A stretch of DNA of 36,307 nt from Lineus longissimus (lineage: Eukaryota; Nemertea; Pilidiophora; Heteronemertea; Lineidae): assembly GCF_910592395.1 (NCBI RefSeq), contig NW_027020278.1, forward strand, positions 1 to 36,307, written 5' to 3'. A program made the position numbers and the translations under genes. Shown here one piece after another: positions 1 through 8,976 of the stretch (position 1 is its first letter; each line of letters opens with the position of its first letter). Below the pieces are notes generated by a model. It was given only the letters and a program-made list of their open reading frames with translations, had not been told where the DNA came from and did no database searches.

Positions 1-372
1 ATAGATCTGATAATGCGCCTCATTTTTTCTCTTTAGGAAGTGTAAGATGGCCTTACCTGTTGGTTCTTCAAGGTCAAATCTGACAGCACCTCTACTCATA
101 CTATTTTCTTTCAACTTATCCGCAAATACTTTTGAAAAGCTCTGTAGGTCATAGAGACCATCTGGTAGCGTAATCTCTGCCACATCAAAACCCTTAACTT
201 TGATTCGGTTATTCTCCCTGGCTGCACTTATGTTGTAGAATGTACAAGGTATTACTGCAAAAGTTAAAGTGATGCTACATGCATCTTGAATTTCAGTCTT
301 GAGATTGACTGTTAAATCACTTGAACTCTGATCTGGATAGTCACTTGAATCTATGTTCATTACAGTAATCAT
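1..372 (-). CDS. Polinton-like structural protein, N-terminal part (runs off the left edge)
   Basis: An open frame of 124 codons starts at the ATG at 372-370 and stays open to the window edge, so the C-terminus is missing. The N-terminus reads MITVMNIDSSDYPDQSS, followed by beta-rich sequence, a CTFYNIS segment and an ITLPDGLYDLQSF segment. This pattern of an early DSSDYPD-type motif and a later ITLP-G-Y/D segment is one I associate with capsid-accessory or fibre/penton-like proteins of endogenous Polinton/Maverick-type elements in invertebrates; that is inference from memory of the family. It lies 57 bp downstream of the small ORF at 430-666 on the same strand, in the same compact array as the capsid-like gene. 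A viral-element origin is more secure than the exact role. Confidence 0.5.
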   Translation of the reverse strand, partial: MITVMNIDSSDYPDQSSSDLTVNLKTEIQDACSITLTFAVIPCTFYNISAARENNRIKVKGFDVAEITLPDGLYDLQSFSKVFADKLKENSMSRGAVRFDLEEPTGKAILHFLKRKNEAHYQIY

Positions 373-429
373 TTACTTAAGCAAATTTTCGTTTTCAAAT
401 TTACCTTTTATCAAATAAGTAAATTATTC

Positions 430-666
430 TTACTTCATAATATTTCTGGGTAGGATTCCTTGATCGTAAAGGTACTCTAATGTTCCATTACTAATAGCTA
501 CAGTTCCTCCCAGTTTAAGAATTTCCTCTAGGTTGGCCTGACTTGGGGGACCAATATTGATTCTCAAGAACCTTTTCAGTAACATAGAGTAACCAATTTT
601 TGTTGATGCCAACAGTAAACTTTGATACAGTGTATTTATGATATCTTTCTTTCCTGGTGTATCCAT
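430..666 (-). CDS. Small Polinton-associated protein, 78 aa
   Basis: A short ORF from ATG at 666 to the stop at 430, between the capsid-like gene (112 bp upstream) and the partial ORF at 1-372 (57 bp downstream), all on the minus strand with AT-rich spacers and no introns. The protein has a helical N-terminal half with basic residues and a moderately hydrophobic C-terminal half containing ILKLGGTVAISNGTLEYL, which could be one weak membrane-associated helix. I do not recognise a named family. Its reality rests on tight co-linear packing with two credible neighbours, as in the dense gene order of Polintons and adintoviruses. A minor capsid or membrane protein is possible but unproven. Confidence 0.45.
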   Translation of the reverse strand: MDTPGKKDIINTLYQSLLLASTKIGYSMLLKRFLRINIGPPSQANLEEILKLGGTVAISNGTLEYLYDQGILPRNIMK

Positions 667-778
667 TTAATTACTTAGAAAATCACTAGTAAAACTCATT
701 TATCTAGTATTCAGTATTTAATTTAGTGTTGTACGAACTTTGTTTCAGTGTTGGAGCGAACTTTGTTCTTGCAGCACC

Positions 779-2035
779 TCAGTGCTGGAGTGAAGCAATC
801 TGAGAATTCTGGATGTTTACCTGGGCGTCAGAAACCACGAATATGTGCATTTTGTATGGTCCCTTTCCAGATTTCTTTGTAATAGATAATTGAATACCAT
901 CTTTTGTGTTCTGGAGCTTCTTTCCTGATCCGTGAAGGCGATTATCCTCAGAAGTTCTCAGGTCCAACCATAAACCATAGTGATTAGAATCACCATAGTA
1001 TTTCTCCATGGTCATGTTACAGTCATGAGTTTTCTTCAAATCTTCAGACATAAAATGTTTCTTGATCTCCTCCCATTGATCCATCATTCTCATTCCTTCT
1101 GGGAACACCTGATTGGCAACACCCTCTATTGTGATCTGCACTTTACTTATGTTAGGGTTTTCAAACTTCTCTGAATCTCTAGCTCCATCTACATAGTCAG
1201 ACACAAATAGTAATAATAATCCTTTAATAGACATTCTTGGAAAGTTGATGTTCTCATTAATTAGTGTTTCATTAGCAGTAACATTGACTGTCTTAAAATG
1301 GTCTACCCAATCATAAAATATTGAGAATCCAGAATTGTACTTGTTACTCAATTGACTAGCAATCATCTTATTAGTAACCGTGTCGTATTCAAAACAAATA
1401 TTCTCTAGTTTGTAGCCCATGCTAGCTGTGGTTGTGGTGACTATGATTTCCTCCTTTGGTGCTAAAGTTATTTCAATAATCACATCTTCTTGAATTGGAA
1501 ACTTGTAAAATGGAGCATGATGATGGAATAGTTCAAAATCTAATGGTATTTTGTACTTCTTGTCAAACACTTTCTTTAAAGTCTTTTCATTAGCTGTTTC
1601 TCCAGTGACATCAGCTTCAGCGACTCCTGATCTTAATTCTCTAAGATTTTTTGACTGAATACCCTGAAAAACTCTATCATTTCTTTCTTCTTCTGTAAAC
1701 CACAGATCTTTAAATGTAGAATAATGACTGTATTCGTCAAGGTCAAATATCTGCTCTGTTCCCCACTTAACCACCATCTTTGAAATCAGGTTTCTACCAA
1801 GATTATTTACAACACTATTTTTAGAATCACCAGAAATGGTTACATCAGCAGACAGATAAAGAGATTTAGGTACAAAGAATGTATTCTCTCGCAATGCCGG
1901 TATTCTAACATACAGTGTTTCTTTGGGGTTAGCAGATGATGGGTTATGAGTAATGATATGATGCTGCCTCTCAGCTTTCAAACCAAGTGGAATCTTATGT
2001 GCCCTTTCGGTATTTAATAAATATCCTGTTGCCAT
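779..2035 (-). CDS. Double-jelly-roll-type major capsid-like protein of an endogenous Polinton/adintovirus-like element
   Basis: An intact intronless 418-aa ORF starting MATGYLLNTERAHKIPLG. It is beta-strand rich throughout, with no signal peptide or membrane helix. Recognisable blocks are LYVRIPALRENTFFVPKSLYL near residues 42-60, a VVNNLGRNLISKMVVKWG block near 75-95, KYKIPLDFELF near 160, a GLLLLFV segment followed by DGARDSEKFENP near 270-290, and a C-terminal LHGSGKKLQNTKDGIQLSI. These match a group of uncharacterised invertebrate proteins treated as capsid homologues of Polinton-like elements; length and all-beta character suit a double jelly-roll fold. Assignment is from family memory, not a search. 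No polymerase, ATPase, protease or integrase of a Polinton lies in the window, so only one flank of the element is seen. The frame is unbroken. Confidence 0.62.
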   Translation of the reverse strand: MATGYLLNTERAHKIPLGLKAERQHHIITHNPSSANPKETLYVRIPALRENTFFVPKSLYLSADVTISGDSKNSVVNNLGRNLISKMVVKWGTEQIFDLDEYSHYSTFKDLWFTEEERNDRVFQGIQSKNLRELRSGVAEADVTGETANEKTLKKVFDKKYKIPLDFELFHHHAPFYKFPIQEDVIIEITLAPKEEIIVTTTTASMGYKLENICFEYDTVTNKMIASQLSNKYNSGFSIFYDWVDHFKTVNVTANETLINENINFPRMSIKGLLLLFVSDYVDGARDSEKFENPNISKVQITIEGVANQVFPEGMRMMDQWEEIKKHFMSEDLKKTHDCNMTMEKYYGDSNHYGLWLDLRTSEDNRLHGSGKKLQNTKDGIQLSITKKSGKGPYKMHIFVVSDAQVNIQNSQIASLQH

Positions 2036-2234
2036 TTTCTATTTATTTACTAGTAAAATTATGTACATGCAGTGAACAGTGCCAACATCATATATCAGGT
2101 AAAATGCACGGAAAAAAGCTATTGACGTGTACTTTCTGTTGGAATACAGTAAGTCATGATTACATTAACCCATTGAACTCTAGTATTCCCTTACCATTTC
2201 ACTGCAACGCTTCACTGGGAATCTCATGAATGAT
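2036..2234. other. Spacer upstream of the capsid-like gene
   Basis: AT-rich DNA between the capsid start codon and the hairpin repeat. I see no coding signal. It would hold the promoter of the minus-strand array if that array is still transcribed. Confidence 0.3.
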
Positions 2235-2364
2235 AGAATATATGTATTGTGGTGTCTGGTTCTTAGGGGTTTCTAAGCTAATTTGAGACAAAAAGGCCTG
2301 TAAGGGCTTTTGTTAAAATAGCTTAGAATTACCTAGATTCCTACCACCACAATACATATATTCT
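2235..2364. repeat. 130-bp foldback (hairpin) repeat, MITE-like
   Basis: The 20-bp outer arms at 2235-2254 and 2345-2364 are exact reverse complements. A second exact pair, TTCTAAGCTA at 2271-2280 and TAGCTTAGAA at 2319-2328, lies inside them, and a third imperfect pair (around GGCC/GGGC) sits near the loop. The whole block can fold into one long imperfect stem. Its right arm ends one base before the recognisable Ty3 integrase coding sequence, so it marks the 5' break of that element. Confidence 0.75.
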
Positions 2365-2365
2365 G

Positions 2366-2968
2366 ACGCCGTACAACCCCAAGAGCAATGGGCTTGTTGA
2401 AAACTTTAATAAGATTTTAAAGAGCATGCTGAAGACGTATGTTTATGACCATAAGGAAAGTACAGGACAATGGGATGTCATGTTGCCAATCTTTCTTATG
2501 GCGTACAGGTCATCAGTACATGGTAGTACCGGAGAGACTCCCCACTTCATGCTAACTGGACGGGAGATGAAGGTGCCGATAGACCTGCTGTACACGAAGC
2601 CGTCTGAAGACATGACGTCTGTTCCAACCTACGTCAGGCAGCTAGAAGATAGGCTCAACAAGGCATATGCTCTAGTAAGGAATAATCTGAAATCGGTTCA
2701 GCGGATTCAGAAGAAAAGATACGAGACCAATAGTCCTGAGTATAGATCACTGAAGGAGGGCAACTTTGTGTGGTACTATAACCCGAGAAAGGCGTTTAAA
2801 GGAGATAAGCACCTACCATGGAAGGGACCCTATTTGGTTAAAGATATCCAGGAGGATTTCACTGTGACCATACAGTTGAATCCAGAGGGAGAATTGTACA
2901 GGACTCATGCCGACATGTTGCGAATAGCACGGGGTGTTGACATGGGAAAGTGGATGTGCAATGGTTAG
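2366..2968 (+). pseudogene. pol: Ty3/gypsy integrase, C-terminal fragment
   Basis: An open frame begins at ACG at 2366 and ends at the TAG at 2966-2968. It opens with TPYNPKSNGLVENFNKILKS, the conserved block around the third acidic residue (the E of LVEN) of the retroviral-type integrase core. It then runs through MAYRSSVHGSTGETPHFMLTGRE and an HLPWKGPYLVKDI block typical of the integrase C-terminal (GPY/F-type) domain. Gag, protease, RT, RNase H, the integrase zinc domain and the first two catalytic aspartates are absent, so this is the 3' end of a 5'-truncated element. The break coincides with the hairpin repeat at 2235-2364. Confidence 0.9.
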
Positions 2969-4326
2969 TTGTGCGTGTGCTCGAGTTTTCGCGCATCCTT
3001 AATTCTGTATGGTTGTGTGTGTGACAGGGTTATCACTGTAATGTGTGAGAGTGACGTATTTCGGATTTTTTGACCAGGAGTAATTTCTCACCGATGGATA
3101 ATTGTAGTCTGGATGGAGCTGACATGGTGTGTTTGTGTAGTGTGCTTGCGTGTATGATTGATGGGCCTGAATTCACCCTGTATGCATGATTTGTTTGTGT
3201 TGCATGTTCTCCTGTTTTGCATGTCATTCTGCCGTCTGGATGAATTCCTGGCTACCACCAGGATTAGGCTGGCGCATAAATCATACCCAGTGGGGGTATT
3301 GGTATTTTTGCCACTGTTTTCTGTTAGGAGATCTCTCCTTAAAACCTAGGGACTACTTGGTATTGCTATTTTGTGCAATCTGAAATTTTGCAGCTAGATG
3401 GTGCTTGATACATGTGAGTTCTCTACGGTTGTCATGTTTAGTCACTCTGCATTTTGCTTGAATTTTTCTCTATACTGATAGGACGCTTAGTGTACATGAT
3501 GTGTGTGTGTTTTATTAGTATATAACCTATCGCCACCTACTTTCATTTTGGATGTCGATACTGTGACACTTATTGCCAACCTGCGTGCCTTTACACTCGT
3601 TCTATTTGAGTGAACGCTATGAACTCTCTAGACTGACTGGATTGCTGCCTGTCGTCTATGATGTTACTATGATAATATACATGTAGTATATTGACCAGGT
3701 TAATTCTGCTGGTCAAACTTTCTCTTATAGTCCAGTGATAATATGGAACTAGTATGTGATTAATGAGGATGAGAATGTGATTACTCAGGATTCCAAGTTA
3801 ATCAGTAGATACTGGCTTCATATATTTTGGATATTGTGTTTTGATACTGGTATTATATTTGATACTTGCTGCTTCAATTACCAGTGTCTTCTTTTGATAT
3901 GAATGTACATAGTATTGGTATTTTTGTCATTGCACCAGTAGCCATGGTAGCAACATGTGTGATTTTATTTTCATGTATCTGTGGTTCTGTGTTCAATTTC
4001 TTTATTTGTGGATTTTTTTTTTCCTACCCGCATACTCGACTACTTGGTACATTTAAATACTCACACGGTTGTTCTCGGTTCGTTACTGGAATGTTCTCTT
4101 GGTCTGACAGGTATTTTGTCGCCTGCCATGTGTGTCTTGACATGGTTAATGTCGTAATTTGGTCTTATTTTCCTTTTGGGTTTTCCTTTGGTGTTCCGTG
4201 CCAGTCTTGGTCTCACGGGTGCATTGTATGCTTGTTATTTTGTCTTTGTAGGCCTTTATGATCAATGTTAGTTGAGTGGTATGTTTCGGGCGTATGGCCG
4301 GAGCTGTCATACGCTTAGGAGGGGGG
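2969..4326 (+). other. Long 3' tail of the truncated Ty3 element, with polypurine tract
   Basis: About 1.35 kb between the integrase stop and the LTR. It is T/G-rich on this strand with only short hydrophobic ORFs (for example 3866-4261), whose composition simply reflects T-richness; I recognise no envelope or accessory protein. It ends in a purine run, AGGAGGGGGG at 4317-4326, immediately before the TG of the LTR, as expected of the plus-strand primer site. Confidence 0.6.
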
Positions 4327-4569
4327 TGATGTACTGTATCACCCAGCATACCATTGCCCTTTGAAAGGTTAGAGAGACCGGCCGGTGGCGCCCCAATTTG
4401 TAATGGCTTTGCCATTGTGGCGTTTTGTAGAACTACTTGTTCTGTTACGTGCTGTGTACGTTTTTCCGACATGTTTTGATTCCGATGATTAAAACCTGTT
4501 AAACAACATCCTGCGATTCGATCTTCTCTTCAATCAGATCACGAGGCCGTTGACCAGGAGGTCAATACA
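4327..4569 (+). repeat. 3' LTR of the truncated Ty3 element
   Basis: It begins with TG directly after the polypurine tract (4327; an alternative start at 4330 gives TGTACTG, which better mirrors the far end) and finishes ...CAATACA at 4569, giving TG...CA boundaries and about 243 bp. It contains an ATTAAA near 4487 as a possible polyadenylation signal. No second copy is in the window because the 5' half of the element is missing. At its right edge lies a minus-strand transposase exon, interrupted mid-domain, showing the element inserted into that older gene. Confidence 0.65.
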
Positions 4570-4736
4570 ATAGCATCCCTTTGAAGCTGAATGCTGTCAT
4601 TTTGGGGGCAAAATGGAGGATGAGACTGTGATATGCCTCAATACTTGACGTCTGTTCGCCAGGAGACATTTTCTTCACAGCTGGTTTGAAGTAGGCATTG
4701 TCAATAATGTTGCCAGCTTTCACTGATGCTGCCGAT
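4570..4736 (-). CDS. Last recognisable transposase exon, cut by the Ty3 LTR
   Basis: After an AAG acceptor at 4739-4737 the frame reads SAASVKAGNIIDNAYFKP, then VKKMSPGEQTSSIEAYHS and LILHFAPKMTAFSFKGM, the most conserved C-terminal block of the family. It stops two codons later, exactly where the LTR of the truncated Ty3 element begins (4569). Confidence 0.65.
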
Positions 4737-4923
4737 CTTGAAATTTGAAAATGTGAATAGGTCACACAAATAATTTGATGTTCATTTTATCACTAGAAGA
4801 CAGGCCATTCTATCCGAGAGTTTTGTTTTGAAACATCTCTCCAAAAACTTTGTGCATGTCGTGATGCATGTCCACTCAAGTCGATACCCGAAGGTCTTCG
4901 ATATCAATTCGAGAAATACTCAC

Positions 4924-5181
4924 CTTGTTCAAGCCACTTCGTGCCCTTCTGCCGCCCAACTAATCGACCATGGCCGCACTTCGGATATACCCCTCCATGT
5001 CCTTTGTGTTTGTTGTGCATGTGGTTGTCCAACGACAACCACTTGGCCAGCATCATATTTGGGTCCCCATCTGGAGTTGTTGCAGCGCACCAGTAAAGGT
5101 GATTGATTATAGACCTCCGCCACTCCTCTAAAATCCCACAGTTTTTCTCCTTTGAAGCCTTGTCAACCTTCTTCTTCAAAC
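4924..5181 (-). CDS. Transposase exon with EEWRRSIINHLYWCAA block
   Basis: Flanked by a strong acceptor (polypyrimidine then CCAG, 5183-5182) and a donor GTGAG (4923-4919). It encodes GLKKKVDKASKEKNCGILEEW and RRSIINHLYWCAATTPDGD, then MLAKWLSLDNHMHNKHKGHG. This is the mid-to-C-terminal conserved region of the same THAP-transposase family. Homologues normally carry a TDRH...DVWHVAKG region just before this exon; no room remains for it here. Confidence 0.65.
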
Positions 5182-5660
5182 CTGGAAAAAAGAAGAACAG
5201 TCCTAATAATTCTAGCAATTATCAATTTGCTATGGACTACGACATCCTCCGTTTCCAGGTATCTAACACATCGAATCAACCCTTCCTTCTCCATGTTAAC
5301 ACTATGGTTGACACCCTCTTCATTCGACTGAAAGAGATGAGGTATGGAGATTGATACTTATGTCCTAATGTGCATATCAATTTCATGGAATCAAATTAAA
5401 ATCTAGTTCATGTACAATCTGGAGGAGTGTTCTACAAAGTACATTACAATAAGAACAAACTCTCCAATAAAATCCATGTTGTTTACATTTTATGTATGAT
5501 TATCGTCATTTAACGGCAACAGTATGATATCAACAATGTTATCTAATGTGATCTTCTTCATGATAATCTGAAAACAAGGTTTACTGATCCATATTTACAT
5601 GTACAATTTTCTTTTATATCGCCTGTGTAATTGAAAAGCAATAATTATAATTTTACTTAC

Positions 5661-5837
5661 TTGAACTAATTGCACATCCAAAATGCGGTTGACATTCAAC
5701 TCCAGGAGAGAGTAGGAGCCGTATTTTGCACAATGCCCTGGGCTGTCTGATCTACCATCCCCTCCAACAACAACTGGCTTCCTAGAATCTGTCACTTGCT
5801 GCAACACTTCCTGCTGATTTGGCTTGAGGGCAATTTC
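5661..5837 (-). CDS. Transposase catalytic-domain exon with GGDGRSDSPGH motif
   Basis: The minus-strand exon opens after an acceptor-like CCACAG and reads EIALKPNQQEVLQQVTDSRKP, then VVVGGDGRSDSPGHCAKYGSYSLLELNVNRILDVQLVQ, ending at the donor CAA|GTAAGT. The Asp of GGDGR is likely the first catalytic acid of the DDE/RNase-H-like core in this family. A second possible acceptor gives an upstream extension to 5885 (GTPTGTDPDHLPNIA), but that stretch is in a different frame, so either it is a separate short exon or a 1-nt indel has occurred. Confidence 0.65.
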
Positions 5838-6623
5838 CTGTGGCTATGTTTGGAAGGTGGTCAGGGTCAGTTCCAGTTGGTGTTCCTGTAAAATTCAATA
5901 TACATGTAGCATTAGAACATGCAATATCATATCGATTTTATGTTAAAACTAATCGGATAGATTCTTGACAGTGAGACAACATGCAGATGCTGTGAAAATT
6001 TCCCGTGTTCAGTTCCAACATATTATCTAGACATAGACGGAGATCTTTCACAGTTTGTCTTTTTCATTTCTCTGAAAACATCATTTCATAAAAGCTTTAC
6101 CTGATGAGGAAACATTTGGCTTGACATCAATGCTGGAAATGCTGCACACCTTTTCATCTGTTTGTGTTCCTGAATATAAAAACAAAAAGTTTCTCAAACT
6201 TGTCTCAGTTCCCTAATAAATCCTATTGTGTTCAATTTGGCAAAAGCTACTTGTTTATGGAGTCGCCCTGTTTTATGACCAATATTAGTATATTATGCTT
6301 TAAAAATACTTACCTATTGAGACTGTCACCTTGGTCCTTGACCTTGGTCTTTGGTTTTTCATAATTCGTCTGCACCCTCATCGAACGATGCTTTGGTCGC
6401 CGAATTCGCCTATTCACTTGGGTGAATTGACTTTTGGTCTGACAAGGCTGAAAAGGTGGAGTAAAGAGCTCAAATAAAAACCATTGCCAAAACTTTGTTT
6501 CATGAATTCAACTTTTTCTATGCATAGTCAAGTCTAGTTACATGGCTGCTTGTTGTAAATTCTGTTCCGAAATATTGAGTAAAAGAGACAAAATGTTTTC
6601 TTTCACCTGGAAGGCAATGATGA

Positions 6624-6851
6624 TGGGGGAAATTTTTACGAACTGACTACGGGTATCCCCAATATGAAATTGAATTAAATGCCGAATTTTCATCGTTTAC
6701 TGAACTTGAAAAGGCAAAAAGAATATATGAAGATGTTAGCTTTTGCAAGATGTATACTCGGAGGTCTCGAACGATCGAGAAGTGCCTGAAACGGACGCCG
6801 AAGCGGCACTTTAATCCACAACTGCAGTTTGGCGAGCTGCCGTACGAATAG
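6624..6851 (+). pseudogene. ZSWIM/MULE-like N-terminal exon fragment
   Basis: A 75-codon open stretch on the plus strand, opposite the THAP gene and inside one of its introns, has no ATG near its start. It contains EFSSFTELEKAKRIYEDVSF, then TRRSRTIEKCLKRTPKRHFNP. This layout (an F-SF-EL helix, then a basic RSRTIE block) recalls the N-terminal domain of ZSWIM3-like or MULE-derived proteins in invertebrates. Assignment is by memory and tentative. The frame runs into the 46-bp repeat at 6837 and meets a TAG there, so any original continuation is lost. Confidence 0.3.
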
Positions 6852-6989
6852 CCAAAAAATGTTCAGATACGGCTGCCGTACCATAAAAACCTAAACGGCA
6901 GTGACGTAACCGGAGGTGAATGCTTTTGCGCATGCTCAGATCACTGCCGTACGAATAGCCAAAAAATGTTCAGATACGGCTGCCGTACC
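6837..6989 (+). repeat. Two identical 46-bp direct repeats, 107 bp apart
   Basis: The segment at 6837-6882 recurs without change at 6944-6989. Both begin CTGCCGTACGAATAGCC and end CGGCTGCCGTACC. The block is richer in CpG than its surroundings. Perfect identity implies a recent duplication or a functional unit of a mobile element. Confidence 0.85.
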
Positions 6990-7390
6990 CGTATCCTCGG
7001 CCAAATTTTTACTGTTCCATCCAGAGTAATGTCAGCTTGTTAGTTTGATTCTCAACTCACCACAGATTCCTGACCACCATCTTCATCATCACTGCCTCAG
7101 CTTCGATAGCAGCTTGGAAATCCATGGCTTCCTTCCAAGCACCAGCAGCCTCCACGTCCTATGTAATTGTAAAAAGAATGAAATTATTGCCAGTGATTGT
7201 CCCACATGTCAGTCTACCCCTGATTATCTCGTCTTATATTGTCTAACTGCTCTATGCATCCGTCAGGAAGTAAGGAAATGTATGGGCCTTATACTGTCAT
7301 GACTGTTACTGTGTGATGCTTCATACATAGGCCTACAATGAGTACAATGCATAATAAGCATAACAAGAATGTAAACAAAACAAGACTTAC

Positions 7391-7939
7391 TCGTTTTCTC
7401 TCCCTTATCACGACGGCATTTCGACTTCCAGTCAATTTGGGGGTCGTAAAAATGTCTGATGAAGGACCAGGAACTGGGGTGAGAGGGCTTCGTGTAGCTT
7501 TCGGACGTTCTGTGACTGCAGGGGTCCCGTGTTTCGGCTTGCTGGGGAGAAGTGAAACGGACGGGATCGCATCGTCGGCCAGGCTCCAGTTCACTTTGAT
7601 GTCTTTGGCATCTTTCTGATATGCCTTCGCCAGCATTTCTTTCTGCATTTGCCTGGAGACACCGTTGGTCATATCGTCGAGAAAATGTTCACTACATATC
7701 ACTGCATTTTTGGTCCAAACGAAATCTGAACGGGAGTGGGAAACGACCCTGCACCAAGCTTTAAATCTCCGAGAATCATCAGCTCTATCAGGAAACAAAT
7801 GCGCTCCGAATTCACTATTTGATGTGGTGTTGCCGCATCCATAAACAACACATCGTTTTCCCCGGTCTTTCCTCAGCTTCTTCAGGGTTTTAGTCCTCTT
7901 CTCCGGCGGTTCGGCAGTATCTTCACTTGTACAATCCAT
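7391..7939 (-). CDS. THAP zinc-finger exon (first exon of the decayed transposase)
   Basis: It starts MDCTSEDTAEPPEKRTK with a basic stretch, then a complete THAP-type C2CH module: C30 and C35 (CVVYGC), a conserved Trp (AWCR), and C82/H85 in VICSEHF, giving the expected C-x4-C...C-x2-H zinc ligands. A linker rich in Pro/Ser/Thr follows. The exon ends at a perfect donor, CGA|GTAAGT (minus strand, 7390-7385), after RERKR; reading past it gives a spurious hydrophobic tail. THAP domains bind DNA and are recurrently found in P-type, Kolobok-type and domesticated transposases. All zinc ligands are intact. Confidence 0.82.
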
Positions 7940-8127
7940 CGCAATCTTTCAGTATATGCCGCTGATGAGAACATTTTACCTTTATGTAGCCTGTAGGGGC
8001 CTAAGTTCCTAGTTAATCCCATTGTTTAGCCCGATAGTCCCTCTAATTAGCATTCAGGAACATGGTTCGTCTGACACCTTTGGCTTATCAGCACCGCTGT
8101 CAAAACACGATATGGGTGTCCATCTCG

Positions 8128-8156
8128 TGACGTCATCCAACATGGCGGCCGTTATG
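8128..8156. promoter_or_regulatory. CRE-like TGACGTCA next to a YY1-like AACATGGCGGC element
   Basis: TGACGTCA at 8128-8135 is a perfect palindromic CRE consensus, and AACATGGCGGCC a few bases on resembles the YY1 consensus often placed near animal promoters. The pair lies about 190 bp upstream of the minus-strand THAP start codon, a sensible promoter position. Sequence match only. Confidence 0.3.
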
Positions 8157-8491
8157 GGAATTTCTTTAGCAGGCTCGTAGCAGACGATGGATTTGGAAAT
8201 TTTAAAACGCTAATTAAAAAATAACTATCCGTAGGAAAATAATTATTTTCATTCAGGATTGATTAAATGACTACCATTAACCCATTTCTAAAGTTTTATC
8301 AGTACATCAAATATCTATGAAGTCTCTCTTTAAATAATTGATAATCGGTGTGAATATAAACTTCAACTGCTGATGCGTTGTGTTTCTTACTAGGATAACT
8401 ACTGTCTTCGCCACAGCTGTATCGATTGATTCAAAATCAGCAGAGATCGCAAATGGAACTCGATTCGTTAATAAGTGTTTTTCAAACTTAA
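8157..8491. other. Gene-free AT-rich spacer
   Basis: I see no conserved coding signal or repeat structure in this stretch between the promoter-like block and the hexanucleotide microsatellite. Confidence 0.4.
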
Positions 8492-8549
8492 GTTCGGGTT
8501 CGGGTTCGGTTTCGGGTTCGGGTTCGGGTTCGTGTACGGGTTCGGGTTC
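8492..8549 (+). repeat. (GGGTTC)n hexanucleotide microsatellite
   Basis: About nine imperfect GGGTTC units interrupted by a few substitutions (GGTTTC, GTGTAC). It lies 83 bp upstream of the 5' LTR. It is not the canonical TTAGGG telomere unit. Confidence 0.85.
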
Positions 8550-8628
8550 ATCTTACATTACTGTAAAGATAATCTTACCAGAACCCATGTGGTTTCTCGC
8601 TTTCGCTTTCTCACATTTTTTTCTCATG

Positions 8629-8632
8629 GTTT
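8629..8632 (+). repeat. Target-site duplication, 5' copy (GTTT)
   Basis: The same four bases flank the 3' LTR at 24846-24849. The fifth base outward differs, so the duplication is 4 bp. Confidence 0.75.
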
Positions 8633-8900
8633 TGTGGTAAGAACCGTCGCTTTGTCTCGCCCGGTCGCGCCGCCGCGGGATTGGCTGAGGTCAAGTGCTT
8701 AGCAGGCGGCATCAGCCAGCCACGTGACAGGCGCGCAGTATAAAAGGTCCGTTCTCTTCCCGGTTTGGTAGATGACATACTGAGACCAAGACCTGACGGC
8801 AAAAGAAGACCCAAGCGGCAACTAATCGTATTTACATGTAAGTACAAGACGTGGGACAACGCGGCACCCGCACGATGTAAATCACACGAGATTTATCACA
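8633..8900 (+). repeat. 5' LTR
   Basis: 268-bp LTR with CpG-rich U3, an E-box CACGTG at 8721-8726 and a TATA box TATAAAA at 8739-8745; transcription would be expected to start a few tens of bases further on. It differs from the 3' LTR at four positions by eye. Confidence 0.93.
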
Positions 8901-8901
8901 C

Positions 8902-8914
8902 TGGCGACGAGACA
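8902..8914 (+). promoter_or_regulatory. Putative tRNA primer-binding site
   Basis: TGGCGACGAGACA begins two bases after the 5' LTR; a leading TGG complements a tRNA 3' CCA. The exact tRNA cannot be named from this alone. Confidence 0.6.
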
Positions 8915-8976
8915 AATTCGGACATGTATAGTTGTCTGAAGGGGTCTTATCCTTTGCCATATATTGGCCACGGCCT

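Larger units (their letters stand above)
4570..7939 (-). pseudogene. Decayed multi-exon THAP-domain transposase gene
   Basis: Exon-like blocks with good splice sites run down the minus strand: THAP exon 7391-7939, then 7061-7158, 6314-6447, a short block near 6170-6110, 5661-5837 (or to 5885), a block ending at 5327, 4924-5181 and 4570-4736. Key segments are a THAP zinc finger, GGDGRSDSPGHCAKYGSY (a catalytic-domain motif), SNEEGVNHSVNMEKEGL, EEWRRSIINHLYWCAA and SPGEQTSSIEAYHSLILHFAPKMTAFSF. This order matches large uncharacterised THAP/transposase-like proteins of invertebrates and fish; Kolobok-superfamily membership is my inference. Several junctions do not join in frame (7061-7158 to 6314-6447, and 4924-5181 to 4736), only about 45 bp separate two blocks where a further exon should lie, and the C-terminus is cut by the Ty3 LTR. 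It therefore looks dead. Confidence 0.7.

Noticed and set aside
3866-4261. Hydrophobic 131-aa ORF in the 3' tail of the truncated Ty3 element, possible envelope
   Set aside because: The composition follows from T-rich DNA; there is no signal peptide, cleavage site or glycoprotein-like cysteine pattern.
7061-7158. 98-bp exon as a certain member of the THAP gene
   Set aside because: It has good splice sites and one open frame, but its phase does not fit the next exon; it may be an alternative exon, so I list it only within the pseudogene.
8492-8549. (GGGTTC)n as a telomere or subtelomere signal
   Set aside because: The unit differs from known animal telomere repeats and is short; it is an ordinary microsatellite.
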